A stretch of 64,000 bases of DNA. Origin: Dactylonectria macrodidyma. Taxonomy: Eukaryota; Ascomycota; Sordariomycetes; Hypocreales; Nectriaceae. The notes under the pieces are model-generated. The model did not search any database and was not told where the DNA came from. It saw nothing but the letters and a program-made list of their open reading frames with translations. The stretch spans positions 1,116,001 through 1,180,000 of the forward strand of contig JAGMUV010000013.1 in NCBI GenBank assembly GCA_020744425.1, given 5' to 3'. This document shows, one piece after another, positions 10,661 to 24,153 of this stretch (position 1 is its first letter; each line of letters begins with the position of its first letter). The translations under genes were made by a program, and so were the position numbers.

Positions 10661-11314
10661 CTACAGGGTTTGCCAGAAGTAGTTTGCGTAAAAGTACCGA
10701 GAGAACTTCTTGTCCATGTTGACAACATGGACATCGCCCTTGCGGTCGTTGCGCACCACGGCCTTGGACCACTCGCCGTCTCGCCCATCGCGCTCCAGAT
10801 CGATGCCCAGGCTGCGGTACACCTTCAGGCGCAGCAGGACCTCGTCGTCGACGGGATCCCTCCGGCGCTGTGCGACGTCGCCCTCGACGCCCTGCAGCTC
10901 GAGCTCCTGCAGGCGGGCAGCCAGGTCGGCGGCCTGGAGGGCGAGGCGCTCGGCGTCGGTCTCGGCGTCGGAGGCGGCTTTTGCGGTGCGGAACTTGACG
11001 GTGTCGAGGCGGGCGATGTTGGAGGCGTGGTCGGCGGCGGCGTGGGCCTCGACCAGGTCGTCGTGGCGCGCCGTCTGCGCGTTGAGCTGCCGCGAGAGCT
11101 TCTTGAGCGACGTCTCGGCCTCGCGCACACGCAGGTCGCGCGCCTGCTGCAGCGTCGAGAGCGACTCCTGGATGCGCGTCACCGCGAGCTTGTCCGGGTT
11201 GATGTTGAAGTTGTCGATGACGTGGTGGATGAGCTGGAGGCGCGTAAGTCAGCAGGTGCCTTTGTCGAAAGGGGAGCGGAAACTCACAGTCGCGGGTTCT
11301 TCAGAGAGCAACAT
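10661..11314 (-). CDS. SPC24: Kinetochore protein Spc24 (Ndc80 complex)
   Basis: Two exons: 11288-11314 (nine codons, MLLSEEPAT) and 10661-11233. They join across a 54-base intron with GTGAGT and CCTCCAG ends to give 199 residues, the usual Spc24 length. The start of exon 2, [22 protein letters not shown], is typical of fungal Spc24. Residues about 35-130 are a long coiled coil rich in Leu, Ala, Arg and Glu. The C-terminal part ([15 protein letters not shown] ... [12 protein letters not shown]) is the small globular head. Spc24 pairs with Spc25 and links the Ndc80/Nuf2 microtubule-binding half to the inner kinetochore. It faces FIS1 across a 583-base divergent promoter. Confidence 0.92.
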
Positions 11315-11897
11315 ATTGACGGTGTTGGTTATTTGACGGAGGCGAAGCTTTGTATCTTTCGATTGAGAATTGGTTATGTGCACGGTGGGTTGCTTATTCT
11401 TCTATCATCCGGGTTGTAGATGCAGGTATGTTGATTTGTGTATGCCTCTACTCTACCATCATGGAGCCGGCCAAGAAAGTGTAAAGAGCCGACCCGACGC
11501 CCGCCCCAAAAACATGGGCTGAACAACCCTGGTCGGCGGGACGACTATCGGCCTTATCAGCCACCCGCGGTTGAGCCGGTGAGGGCCAGCGTCATCGCAC
11601 CGCCACTATGACCAGTGTAGCTTAAAGTGGCAAGCCACACACACAACACACACCCACACGTGCTTTTGCTGGGAAGACTGACTGCAAGGCGCTGCCGCAA
11701 CCAGCTGCCTGCTCCAAAGCACCTACCTTACCAACGTGCTCCTCCGTTCTACCTTTAATACAATCTGTCCAACATTTCCAACGTCGACTTGGCCATAAGT
11801 ATACCAAAATCCCTCGGATTCTCCCTCTCGATACTCCTGGAAACGAAGAACATCCCACAACTTCTCCTCCCGCCCGCCCACAGCTCCATCAGTCAAG
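11315..11897. promoter_or_regulatory. Divergent promoter between SPC24 and FIS1
   Basis: The two genes start on opposite strands 583 bases apart, so both promoters must lie here or overlap. An AC-rich stretch lies near 11636-11660. No specific factor site is claimed. Confidence 0.55.
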
Positions 11898-12664
11898 ATG
11901 GTGACCGAGCTACCATGTGAGTTTCTCCGCCCCGCAATGGAGAATTGGGCCGTGACGCCCGCGATGCCATCATGGAGAGACTGACACGCGACCTCCAATT
12001 GAACAGATGCACTCGACGCAGAGACGTTTGTGATCCCCTCCCACGGGCCCCCGCAGTCCCCCCCAATGTAGTGCCCGACAACGACCTAACCCTCATCATC
12101 TCGGCAGGCCTCTGAATGCGTCCGAGCTGAACGTCTTGCGCGCCCAGTTTGAGCGCGAGGGCGATATGGTTGGCGTCCAAACCAAGTTCAACTATGCCTG
12201 GGTAAATCCTTGCCCCTCTCTTCCCTCTCTTGATATCACAGACACAGCCCACATCCCAACATGGCCAACCACGAAGCTCCCCCTCGCTCGAATCACACTT
12301 TGCTAACATCTTCCCCCCTCTTCCTCTCGCGCAGGGCCTCGTCAAGTCCAACCAACGCCAGGATCAGCAACTCGGCGTCCGCTTCCTGTCCGAGATCTTC
12401 CGCCTCTCCCCCGAGCGCCGCCGCGAATGCCTCTACTACCTCGCCCTCGGCAACTACAAGCTCGGCAACTACGGCGAGGCCCGCCGCTACAACGACCTCC
12501 TCCTCGACAAGGAGCCCGCCAACCTCCAGGCCTCCAACCTGCGCCAGCTCATCGACGACAAGGTCGCCAAGGAGGGCCTCATGGGCGTCGCTATCCTCAG
12601 CGGCGTCGGCGTCGCCGCCGGCGTCATCGGCGCCTTCATCCTACGGAACTCGAGGAGGAGGTAG
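11898..12664 (+). CDS. FIS1: Mitochondrial/peroxisomal fission protein Fis1
   Basis: Four exons read by eye: 11898-11916, 12007-12025, 12108-12201 and 12335-12664, giving 153 residues. The first two coding exons are only 19 nt each, and the frame is kept at every junction (MVTELPYALDAETPLNAS...). The N-terminal helix and TPR-like bundle are evident in EFNYAW-type and [21 protein letters not shown] segments. The C-terminus carries one membrane anchor ([20 protein letters not shown]) ending in basic residues, as in tail-anchored outer-membrane proteins. Fis1 recruits the dynamin-related GTPase Dnm1 through adaptors to divide mitochondria and peroxisomes. Length and order match the family well. 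Confidence 0.95.
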
Positions 12665-14024
12665 CTCTTTGGGCCCTTTGGCTACATGGTAGTCAAGAGT
12701 AGGCCCATGACGAGCGGGTATCGTGGGTGTTCAGTGTGGGAATTCCAGCACTACACGGCACTTGCTATCTTCCTGGGTTACGCGGAATAGCATGGGAATG
12801 AATGGTTCAGGCGGAGCGAGTCTTCAACGTTGCAAGATACCTGTATTATATGAACGACGCGGCCAGTTTTTGGGAACGAACACACGTACAATATGATGAT
12901 GCCAGCTACTTTTTTTCTCCTCCCGATTCCGCGCCTACATTGGCCAATTCAGCAGTGAGATCCTTCGTCTGGGATAGGCAATGGTCAAACAGCCGCCATC
13001 CAACCTCAAAGATGAAGGTCCCAGTGTTTATACAGGTGAGAGTAAGGCTTCACTTAACGTCATAGCAAATCTGTGTCTCTTAACGCAATAGGTTATAGAC
13101 GTGTTGGAGTCTGTTGGAGTCTTACGACTCTCACACATATAACATTATGCCACACCTTCGTCTCCTTTTCACGGTCACACTCAAATAGGCACAGCAGATA
13201 GAGAAAAACCGTCCCTCCAACTCAAAAAGACTAGACTAACGGAAACTGTTAAACGACAACAAAGATCAAGCGAGCTAAGGAAAACGGCACACGATGAGGC
13301 GTGTTCGTGGGGCCGAGACATCAAAACACCACGTCTCGACAAACACACGGCTAAAATACAACAATTGTTGCTCGACTTTCCACTCCCCGCTAACCATCCG
13401 TCTGTTCCTGTCTAGTTCAATCCGTGGCCGATGCTCCATCAAGACGCAAAAGGGGGGAGAGGGTATCCGAGGGCACACCAGGCGAAAAAGGACAAAGCAA
13501 AAGACGTCGTCGACTAGCCTTCTTCTAGGCTTAGATTATAACGAACCATATGTGAGTAACACGTCTGGGCATTCAAGGACTCCCCCAGAGACTTCTTCCA
13601 ACCAAGGATCCGGCCCACCGAGAAGCTCGGTTACTCTTGTCTCCAAAGTATCTCTGTGCAGCTGGGACGGCATCGGGAGCCAGGGTATGTTCCCTTAGGA
13701 GTCCCAGCAGTCCCAGTCCTACCCATCTAGACAACCTGGGGCATGTCCATAGTCTGCACCTCCTAGCCTTGCATGACTATTTTTCATAAAAGACTTTTTG
13801 CTTGTCTGTCTTCGCACGACAATCATTTTCGTTGACGTATGCGATTAGGCGACGAGGTTTTTGTGGTTGATTAAAAAAAAGGTGAGAGAAAATAGGCGAC
13901 AAATAGAAGAATCGAATGGAAGGAAGGGCGTCGAGCTGGTATTGTATGGGCATCATGGGTACTCAGACATGGATAAAAAAGAAGGAGGGGAATGAAGTCC
14001 ACAAGTCGTTAGGGTGCTGGCAGC
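12665..14024. other. Convergent 3' region between FIS1 and septin
   Basis: About 1.36 kb between two converging genes. It is AT-richer than the genes, and part of it is likely 3' UTR. An open frame at 13294-13698 has no recognisable similarity or codon bias and is not called. Confidence 0.45.
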
Positions 14025-16238
14025 TTAGCGCAGCGAGAAGCCCTTTCGCTTGCCTTCCTTCTCCAGCGGTCGCCCGCTCTCGATCCGTTGCTTCTTGTCC
14101 TCGAGCTCCAGTCGTTGGCGGTCGAGCTGCTCCTTCATCTCCTTGTGTCGAGCGTACAGCTCCTCTTCGGATTGCTTCAGCTTGCTCTCCTTCTCCGCAA
14201 CCTTCTGCTGGAAGACCATCTTCATCTCGGCCTCCATCTTGGCGAGCTTCTGCTCGTGCAGAGCACGCTCCTCCTCCTGCTTGACGGCGGGGTTGACCTC
14301 CTTGAAGACGCTGGGGTCTTGCGACACACCCATGGCGATGAGCTTGTCGGTTCTGTAGTTCTCGTAGAGAAGGTTGTTAGTGTGCTCCTTGAGCTCCTCC
14401 ATGTGGGTGCGGATGAGCATCTGGCGAAGCTTGACGAAGTCACAGTGCTCCTCGTTGTCGACCTCGATAATACCCCAAGGGTAGGCACGGCCACGGACCT
14501 TGCGGCCATCGGCGCTGGTGATCTCGTTGGTGGCACCAACGACGGCGAAGGGGACCTTGGACATGATCTCGTTGTTCTCGGCGATAGTCTCTTCGTCGTC
14601 GAGCTCGTATCGGGGTCCCTCGAAGATCTGAATACCGTGGTACTTGATATCGGCGAGGATCTAGATAATGGTTAGAGACCGGCGTTGGAGACGGGAGATT
14701 GGATCAACATACTCTGGCCTTGAAGTTGGCAATTTCCTCATCGGTAAGAGTGTCAGACTTGGCGATGACGGGGATCAGGTTGACCTTGGTATGAAGTCGG
14801 CGCATGACCTCGATGTCAAGGGGCTTGAGGGAGTGACCAGTGGGCTGAATGAAGAAAACGCAGGCGTGGATTCGGTTGTCAACAATGTTCATGCGGTTGA
14901 CCTTGTTCTCGGCATCGAGGTAGGCGTCAAATCGCTGCTCAATGTTGTCGACAATGGGGCGCCACGACTCATCGTTGTTGACGAAGTCGCCGAATCCGGG
15001 GGTGTCGACAACCGTCAAGCGGAGACGGACACCGGCCTCCTCGATGTCGGCGCTGATGGACTGGATGGTAACGGTCTTGGGAATGATGTCCAGGCTAGGG
15101 CCCTTACGCTCCTTTGGGGGGTACAGGGAGGTGTTGAAGAGGGTGTTGACTAGGGTGGACTTGCCCAGGCCAGATTCACCTGGAAACAAAACATGTCAGA
15201 GGGGGATGAGATGAGACGGTTGAGGATGCCACATACCAACGACCATAACATTGAAGTTGAAGCCCTTGCGCACACTCTTGCGGTGCCACTGGTTGGGCAG
15301 GTTCGCAAAGCCGACATAGCCGGTCAGCTTGCGTCGGACAATGTTGCGGTTGTCAGTGACCGGAGGCGGCGGCTGATTGGGAACTGCGACTCTGTAAGAA
15401 ATTGTCACCCGAAATGGATTCGGATCCAAGCTCACCATTAGGAGGCGAGCCGGAAGGGGCCAACGCCGGGGATTCACTGCCAGTAGAAGCTAGAAAAACG
15501 GTCAGCGTCGATTCCAAAAAGCTAGCGTGTAAGCAGTATTGGCATGGATGCAGAGGCGCGAGGAGGACCCTGACTAGAAAAATTAACGATTCGGTGTTTG
15601 TGGCGTGGTTTCTCCTTGTCGTGGGGTTCGATTCCAGCTTGGTTATCGGATTGGACAGGCGCTGGGCTCGCCGCATCGCGCGTGGTGCTGGAATAAAGCT
15701 CCTGGTATGAAAGGGGGCTCCAAGGGCTGAGTCTCGGCGGCTCCTCTACTTCTAGCATGCTACGATATGGCAGCATGCTTCCAGGCGACGTCTCTGGACG
15801 AAGATTGAGATCTGTCTCTCTCGATGGGACACTGCTGTGTCTTCTGCCGTTTGGGTCTTTTATCGCGGAGCTTTCAGCGGCAGAGAGTATCGGGTTGTCA
15901 ATGGTAGTCCTCTCCAAGGCGAGGCTGCGGGAGCGAGCCCTCACGTGTTCCAGAAGGTCTAAAACCATTGTGGGATAAAGGGGCGAGTAGTTGAGGATGT
16001 TTCCGAGACCAAAAAGGCAGCGAGACGGAGACCCAAGAAACAGTAGATGGCGAGCAAACGTAGTCGTGTTGTCGAGACGCGTGGTACTGGCGGGGAAAGA
16101 CGATGGAGTTGACGCCGCGGGTGGTTGAGCTCCTCAGTCGATGCCAGTTGTCCTCGTGGTCAGGAGGCAGTGCCTTCCTCTGCCTCTGTGGTCCATGTGG
16201 CCCAAAAACAAGACACGAGAAGGAATAATCTTACCCAT
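14025..16238 (-). CDS. Septin, Cdc3/AspB type
   Basis: Five exons read by eye on the minus strand: 16235-16238 (ATGG only), 15436-15489, 15237-15383, 14713-15179 and 14025-14660, giving 435 residues. The tiny first exon joins to CTTCTACTGG to give [16 protein letters not shown]. The GTPase core has G1 GESGLGKST at about 69-77, G3 DTPGFGD and G4 AKSD (usually AKAD). The septin unique element follows, then a C-terminal coiled coil (about 330-425: [30 protein letters not shown]). Septins polymerise into filaments and rings at septa, hyphal tips and appressoria. From remembered sequences the conserved [14 protein letters not shown] stretch and the coiled-coil tail fit the Cdc3/AspB subgroup; the septin call is certain, the subgroup less so. 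Intron 1 is about 745 bases and contains a separate 148-codon open frame. Confidence 0.9.
15522..15968 (-). other. 148-codon open frame inside septin intron 1
   Basis: A frame starting at an ATG (15966-15968) and ending at 15522 lies wholly inside the first septin intron, on the same strand. Its translation ([19 protein letters not shown] at the start, then [20 protein letters not shown]) has mixed, non-repetitive composition and reads like coding sequence. It could be an alternative first exon, a separate short gene or chance. I found no strong donor site that would join it in frame to the exon at 15489. Confidence 0.35.
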
Positions 16239-19200
16239 AGCGATGTTTCAAGAGCGATCGGTCGGTGTGAGAGGTTCTGTGTAGGAAAGCGCGGGTTCTA
16301 AGGGGTTCGATCGTTAGCTACGTCAGGGGAGGCCAGCTTTGCGAGCTTGTAAGATGAGATCGGGAGTCGGCGAGAACAGCCCAGTCAACGAGGCAGGTAG
16401 AGTTCCCAGGCGCACACGCTATGCTTCATCGAAATAGTCGAAGGACGAGTTTCTCGCAGTCAGGCAGATCATGGGAAGATTCCGGGGCTAGGACTCGGGG
16501 GTGGAACGAGGGCGAGGTACTCACCCTAAATTACCAGGAGACGCGTGTCAATGGCGTCGCGAGGACAGGTTGACAGTTGCAGAAGTGGCCGTTGGAAGTG
16601 AAGGATAGGCCTGCTCTCACGCGCGATGGGAATGCGACGAGAGGAAGTAGCAATGATGACAAGCGAAGAGGAAGGAGGGAAAGGGACAAACGGGGTCAAG
16701 AGAGATCGAGGAGAAGGGAAATTTTGGGGTGCGACGGCAGAACAAGGAGAGGAAATTCTGATGTGCTGTTCTGGCAGCGAGCGTGCTGGGCGGGCGTGCT
16801 GGCTGGTCCTGCAACAAAAGGGGTTTCGAGCCAACTAAACCTAAAGGGGGCTAGAAGTCCAGGGGTGGGCTCCAGGGGGGTCGCTGTTTGGGGGGGGATA
16901 AATGGGATTGGAGGGCCGAAGCTCTTGAGACATAGCGGCAGGGCTGCTGGAAAGCCGCTGGATGGCCCACTGGAGCAACTAAACGGGGTACCGGGTGGCT
17001 GCCGTTGATTGGCCGGGGGGACTCTTTAGCCAATCAGTGGGTGGGACCGGGGGGGAACGTAGCGGGTGTGCTGGAGGCTGGGAGATGAGGGAAGGGAGCT
17101 CTCATATTATTCTGAAAGACGAGGAACCTTGCTGCAAGAGAGTGTGACGGGGAGAGGAATCCATCCCTCAGGGCGCACGCACTCTCGGCAGTGTGCGAAT
17201 GGGAACGTCTTCCAACATGGTTTGGCAGGGTCAGGTAAAGACACCCAGGCAATGCCAGCCAGACAGCACCTACATAATGAACTAAGTCACCTTAGCTCTG
17301 GGTAGCTACCACCAAACCATAGAGAGGCAGCAGTCTGGAGAACCTGAGGCAAGGTAAGGCCAACATACAACGGCTGCAAAAGGCCATCTATGCAGCACAT
17401 GTTGGCCACTGGCATCCATGACATACATCCATGGTATCCATAATCCCATAAAACACCTATTTCTCGCCGTACCTAGCTCCATCAACTATGGACAAGATGG
17501 GTACTTGAACCTGGGGCTGAAACAAGTCTATCAGTGTTTCCCATAATTAGTTGGTAATTAAGAACTTCCATCAAGCAAACCTCCTAGTCAATAATGAACA
17601 TGTCCTCTATCAGCAAGCAAGCACGACAACAACCAGCCAGCGCGCTGCTGTGATACGAGAAAAAAAATTCATCTCGTCCACTATTTCGGTATCGTCTGAG
17701 CCGGCAGAGCACCATCGATCCGTGGGCCCCCCAATGTCTCTCCGGTATTCTTGCTCAACGTTCCAATCTCCCCCCCTACACGGTGGAACGGCATCACGCG
17801 GGAGGCGAGAGACACTCTGGACCTCACCGAGACACTCCCGCCTGGCAGACTCTGGGCGCTGGCGGGTCTGCCCCGAGCGTTGAGTCAATCTTCAGGGGGG
17901 CACGTACCAGTCTTCAACTCTCGTCACCTCTGCAGCAAAGTGCTGTACGTTAAAATTATGATGCGAAGACTGCATAGTCTAGTGCCTGCGGACAAATTCA
18001 ACATGAGCCTAAGGTGTGGCTTAAGTTGCCGCTGGCCACCCTCACGCCTGTGCTTCGATGCCCGCGTCCGCCGCCCGTCCATTCGCGCAGTCGGGTTGGT
18101 CCAAGGGCCATGGCTCCCGTCGCAACCCGCTAGCCGTCTTTCACTGGTCGCCTTCAGGCTTCAACTGGCTGCTTAAAATGCAACTTCATGTCCGTTTGCC
18201 GGTGGGGCCTAAACCCGTTGAGGCCACCAGAGGCGGCAGGCCACGGGTCCACGGGTGCCACTGGGACTATGGCCGGATGGCATCCATCCACGTCACTAAT
18301 TACAGAACAAGGTCGTCCATTCGCGTCTCATTTGGCATTCAGTGGACGTCTGCTGGTATTCAAATATTCGACCACGCATGGATAACGTGCCGCAACGCAT
18401 CTAGAAGCCACCGGTTCTATCAAGGGAGTCTTCCACTGTCACCATCTTCTCACGTAGGCCTTGTCGCCTCCCCCTCTAACCAGGCAGGATCTACGCGGCA
18501 TCAAACACTCGCCTACCAATGTACGGGTACTTCCCTCTCCGTAAAACCCACACGGCCCTCCCGTCAATTCGGATGCACGTCCACCAACCCGGGCCTACAG
18601 AACGACGACGTGAGGCACACCAAGTAGCCAAGCTTGCAGTAGTGGTTCGTGTTGCCTGCGATTAATCCATCCAACGTGACGACATCTCCTCGTACTCCAT
18701 GCACACAACAAACACTGCGGCCATGGCCGACACGAGTTCGTGACGTGAAGTGCATTCCAGCAGTACGTATCATATCAGACTTGTGCAATCATACGACTCG
18801 CTGATCCATTCGTCCTCTTCCTGGTCTGGTCCATATCTCGTCTCCCTGAGGCATGGGCCCCCTGCAATAGCGCCTAGTGTGGATTGCAACGTTTTTGCAA
18901 TTCGCCGTTTCAGAGCTTTGGCTATCATATCTCCTTGTCATTGTTTCGTTTATTCCCAAGTTAGTGCAAAATATATTGCAAATTACACGTGAGGAACCTC
19001 TAGGTCGAGGCAAGAAACTGATGTTTTGATATGGGACTCTTATTTTTGGCGCACTCCAAGCTCGCCAGTCTGGTTTGCTAAACGTACGTCGTTGCATTTC
19101 GCAGGGGTGAAGTTATTGGCTGTGTGGTGGCTGTATCGGAGAGGCTCATCATTACATCGTGAAAGTGAGCCTCCTCTGCGGTTGTGATGCCAGATCCTGC

Positions 19201-19864
19201 ACGGAACATTACGAAGACCATATGCATGGAACACCCACATAGTCACGAATGCTGCCGTGCCTCAATGCCCGCGGGACTACACATTCACCGGGACACTTAT
19301 ATCGCCATTGCTCCTTCTGCTATCTAGTTACCTAGGTATGTAAGTATCCAGGAGATGACGGCCTCACGTTGGTCCAGGGTAGCTAACACCGCAAAACCGC
19401 ATTCACCACTATTCAGTACCTTGCCCGAATTAACTTGATGTTCTTGCTGGATTTATAGCCCAAGGCAATGGGAGGCAGCTCGGTCTATGTTGATGTTGTG
19501 CCTGTGAGGCTCGCGACTATGGCTGCTGCGTACATTTTTTGGACATATGAAGATAGCTCGCATGCCAGCACCTCAACTCTGTCTTGTTCACAGCCCCCTG
19601 GCAAGTCCTTGGCCGGGCTTGATGTACCACCAAAGGCTGGAATGAGTTCGTGGAAAGGGGAATGTTGGTCTTTGAAATTATTTTCTAGTTGATTACAGAG
19701 CCTCCTCGCCCTGATTTTGGGTCATATCCACCGCCATCCTAAAAGATACCAAGTCTTCCGTTTTAATACACCAATTGCGCTTACTCCTCAACACAGGTAT
19801 GATACACCGCCAGTCCACATTTCCCATCTCCCCTTCGTGTTTATCATGCGGAACTGCTCGTAAC
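16239..19864. other. 3.6-kb region without a supported gene
   Basis: Lies between the septin start and the end of HEM15. The first 700 bases are probably septin promoter and 5' UTR. The rest has short open frames in several phases (for example 17751-18176 and 18058-18627 plus) with no recognisable domain, codon bias or splice pattern. A TACCTAGGTA word occurs near 19330. No tRNA, transposon end or inverted repeat was recognised by eye. Confidence 0.45.
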
Positions 19865-21241
<1,377 letters not shown>

Positions 21242-21739
21242 GGCGTAGGTGAGTGAGATTGGCAGATTATACAAATGGTGAGACGATGTGAGTTGAAGAG
21301 TGCGCAGATGATGGAAGAGAAAAGGTCAATTCAATTCAATTCGGCGGATGCGATTGGCAGTTGGGCCGCGGAATTAGTGCTGGTGGCGATGATGCATGCA
21401 TTTCCAAAACTCCGGGATCGCCAGTTGCGCATCTTATCGGGCTTTTGGTCGACAAGCCGGCAGTTAGTGCAATACCTTTTAGCTTCCAACCTCCATTGCT
21501 GAATCACATGTATTGGCTAACTTGTGAGCTACCTGCCAATCACATGAAACCTAAAGCGTTTCCAATCAACACGTGACCTCGTGACAAGCGTCGCGATCTC
21601 CCCTGTGGAGCTCGCGTTTGCCTAACGCTTGGACCCGCGCTGTCTGCCTGTTCCATGGCTCGAGATCACCCAGCTCTAAAACTGCGAGCTGACCCATGAT
21701 GTGAATGCCTCAGAACTCTGATAATCACATTTTCCAATC
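21242..21739. promoter_or_regulatory. Divergent promoter between HEM15 and KU70
   Basis: A 498-base gap between two start codons on opposite strands. CCAAT boxes are visible at 21536-21540 and 21562-21566 (plus) and 21512-21516 (minus). An E-box CACGTG at 21570-21575 lies four bases after the second CCAAT. CCAAT-binding complex and HapX control many fungal heme and iron genes. The known CBC:HapX motif spacing was checked and not found, so only the CCAAT boxes themselves are supported. Confidence 0.5.
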
Positions 21740-23777
21740 ATGGCAGACTACAATCAAGGTTGGAGGCGTGAGGAGGATGACGAGGAAGAGCATGAGCTCG
21801 ATGAGACGGTAACTCAAGACCACCTGCTTTGATGTTCTGTGAAGCTCACCCGCCCCAGAGTTACAAGGCTCAGAAGGACGCCATCTTGCTGGCAATTGAT
21901 GTGAGCAAGTCTATGCTGGAGCCGCCGCCACACTCGGATTCCAAGAAGGCAGATCGAGACAGTCCGATACAGGCTGCTTTGAAATGCGCGTATCATCTTA
22001 TGGAGCAACGCATCATCTCCAACCCAAAGGACATGATGGGTATACTCCTGTTTGGCACGGAGAAGTCCAGATTCCAGGACAGTGAGGATGGCCGAAGTGG
22101 CTTGGGCTACCCTCATTGCTACCTGTTCACCGACCTCGATGTACCGGCGGCAGAAGATGTCAAAGCGCTGAAAGCTTTGGTTGAGGATGGAGAGGACGAG
22201 GACGAGGTGCTGACTGCTTCAAATGAGGCCGTCAGCATGTCGAACGTCCTCTTTTGCGCAAACCAGATCTTCACTACCAAAGCGGCCAATTTCGGTAGCC
22301 GACGTCTGTTCATTGTCACAGATAATGCCGATCCCCATGCATCAGATAAGCAGGCGAGCTCTGCTGCTGCAGTGCGCGCAAAAGATCTGTACGACCTGGG
22401 TGTCACCATTGATCTCTTCCCCATTACCCGTGGAGATGAGAAGTTCGATTTGGGAAAGTTTTACGACGTAAGGCTACAACTTTGAGCTACTGGGACCGCA
22501 AAGCTAATAGTTTGAAGGATATTATTTACCGCGACGCAGTTGGAGAGGCCAACATGTCTGAGATTCGAACCTCAAAATCTGGCGACGGACTCTCTTTACT
22601 CAATTCCCTCATCTCCAACGTCAACTCCAAGCAAACTGCAAAGAGGGCGATTTTCTCAAACCTTCCCTTCGAGATTGCACCTGGCCTGAGCATATCCGTC
22701 AAGGGGTACAATGTTGTCCATCGGCAGACTCCGGCTCGAACGTGCTACATTTGGCTTGATGGCGAAAAACCACAGATTGCCGCTGGCGAGACCACGAGGA
22801 TTGCCGAAGACAGCGCCAGGACTGTTGAAAAGCAGGAGATCAAGAAAGCTTACAAGTTTGGCGGCGAGTATGTGTACTTTACGCCAGAGGAACAGAAATC
22901 CCTGAGGTCCTTTGGATCTCCAGTTATTCGCATTATCGGTTTCAAATCTCGGAGCCTGATTCCAACATGGGCAAGCGTCAAGAAGTCGACCTTCATCTTT
23001 CCCAGCGAAGAAGGATATGTTGGGTCAACGCGAGTCTTCGCCTCACTTTGGCAGAAATTGCTGAAGGATGACAAGGTCGGCATCGCTTGGTGCGTCGTCC
23101 GGAAGAATGCGCAACCAATACTCGCGGCTATAATTCCATCTAAGGAGCGTTCCGACAATGAATCGGGCACACCCTACCTTCCCGCAGGACTCTGGATATA
23201 CCCTTTGCCGTATCAAGACGACTTGAGAGATGTCAAGGCCCTAGGCGAGGTTGTGCCGAGTTCCGACGAGCTCAAGACCCAAATGAGGACCATTCTGCAA
23301 CAACTTCAGCTTCCTAAGGCTATGTACAACCCTACAAAGTACCCGAACCCGTCACTGCAATGGCACTACAAGATCTTGCAGGCCCTTGCGCTGGAGGAAG
23401 AAGTTCCTGAGAAGGCGGAAGATGCAACGGAACCCAAATTCAAAGCTATCAGCAAGAGAGCAGGCGGGTACTTGGAAGAGTGGTCCGAGACACTGAGTAA
23501 TGAGGCTGGCAGTGTCGCTTCGAGAAAAGCTCTTAAACGAGAAGCCGATGGCGACGAGGCAGATAGACCAACAAAGAAGAGTAGGGCGGCGTCGGAGAAG
23601 CCGACTGGCTCATCACTTACCACGGCCCAGTTGAGAGCTTCGATCGACAGCGGAGGAATTGCCAAGATGACGGTAGCTCAGCTCAAAGATATACTGGGCG
23701 CGAAGGGCCTCAGTACGAGCGGCAGGAAAATCGAGTTGATTGAGAGGGTAGAGCAGTGGGTAGAGGAGAACTCGTAA
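21740..23777 (+). CDS. KU70: Ku70 subunit of the non-homologous end-joining complex
   Basis: Three exons: 21740-21808, 21859-22467 and 22518-23777, giving 645 residues, the usual fungal Ku70 size. An acidic N-terminus ([13 protein letters not shown]) leads into the vWA-like domain ([14 protein letters not shown]). The DNA-encircling beta-barrel core follows ([20 protein letters not shown] ... [17 protein letters not shown]). The C-terminal arm ends in a SAP domain at about 605-640 ([19 protein letters not shown]). Ku70 binds Ku80, loads on double-strand breaks and recruits ligase IV; it also acts at telomeres. In Neurospora the orthologue is mus-51. All domains are present with no break. It shares a promoter region with HEM15. 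Confidence 0.96.
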
Positions 23778-24153
23778 GAGCTGCCTCATGTACTACTAAA
23801 TATGTAACAATGCGATGGAAAGGGCGTTTCGGGATACCAGGCTTATAGGAGGTCTAGCCAATGGTACACTGTTTCGGTTGTCTTGCTCATAATTGACCTA
23901 TGATGTTGATGGGTTTGTTGATAGACCCAATCTTGTCATTTGGACCTTGTTTGGTTGGATCTTTTTAGATGTGGTTCACCTTCAATTCACATACGCCGAA
24001 TGATTAAAAGAAAAACACCATAATGGGCTAGGTAACTTATTTTGCATTTTTTCACCCTTGAAGAAACCTGTAGTTCACCGCCTCACTTTTCATCATCGTC
24101 TTTTCGAAGAGCGGCATTGATACCAGCCTATATTCGCCGTTCACACCTTGAAT
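23778..24153. other. Spacer between KU70 and the zinc-cluster regulator
   Basis: Holds the KU70 3' UTR and the upstream region of the next gene on the same strand. It is T-rich in the middle. No specific site is recognised. If the downstream gene uses the later ATG at 24439, its 5' UTR would reach that point. Confidence 0.4.

Noticed and set aside
10514..11419. 301-codon plus-strand frame over SPC24
   Set aside because: It is antisense to the clear Spc24 coding sequence and has no recognisable domain.
13294..13698. 134-codon plus-strand frame between FIS1 and septin
   Set aside because: Composition is Ser/Arg/Thr-rich without any domain, and it lies in the expected 3' UTR zone of two converging genes.
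15625..15645. GGTTCGATTCC, a perfect match to a tRNA B-box core, on the plus strand within septin intron 1
   Set aside because: The flanking bases do not form a T-stem and no A-box or acceptor pairing was found upstream, so no tRNA is supported.
17551..18800. Open frames of 110-189 codons in the septin-HEM15 spacer, considered as a small gene or transposon remnant
   Set aside because: No domain, no splice pattern, no terminal repeats and no skew of the kind left by repeat-induced point mutation was visible by eye.
21536..21581. CBC:HapX composite site in the HEM15 promoter
   Set aside because: CCAAT boxes are present, but the bases 12 positions downstream do not fit the RWT part of the published motif for any of the three boxes.
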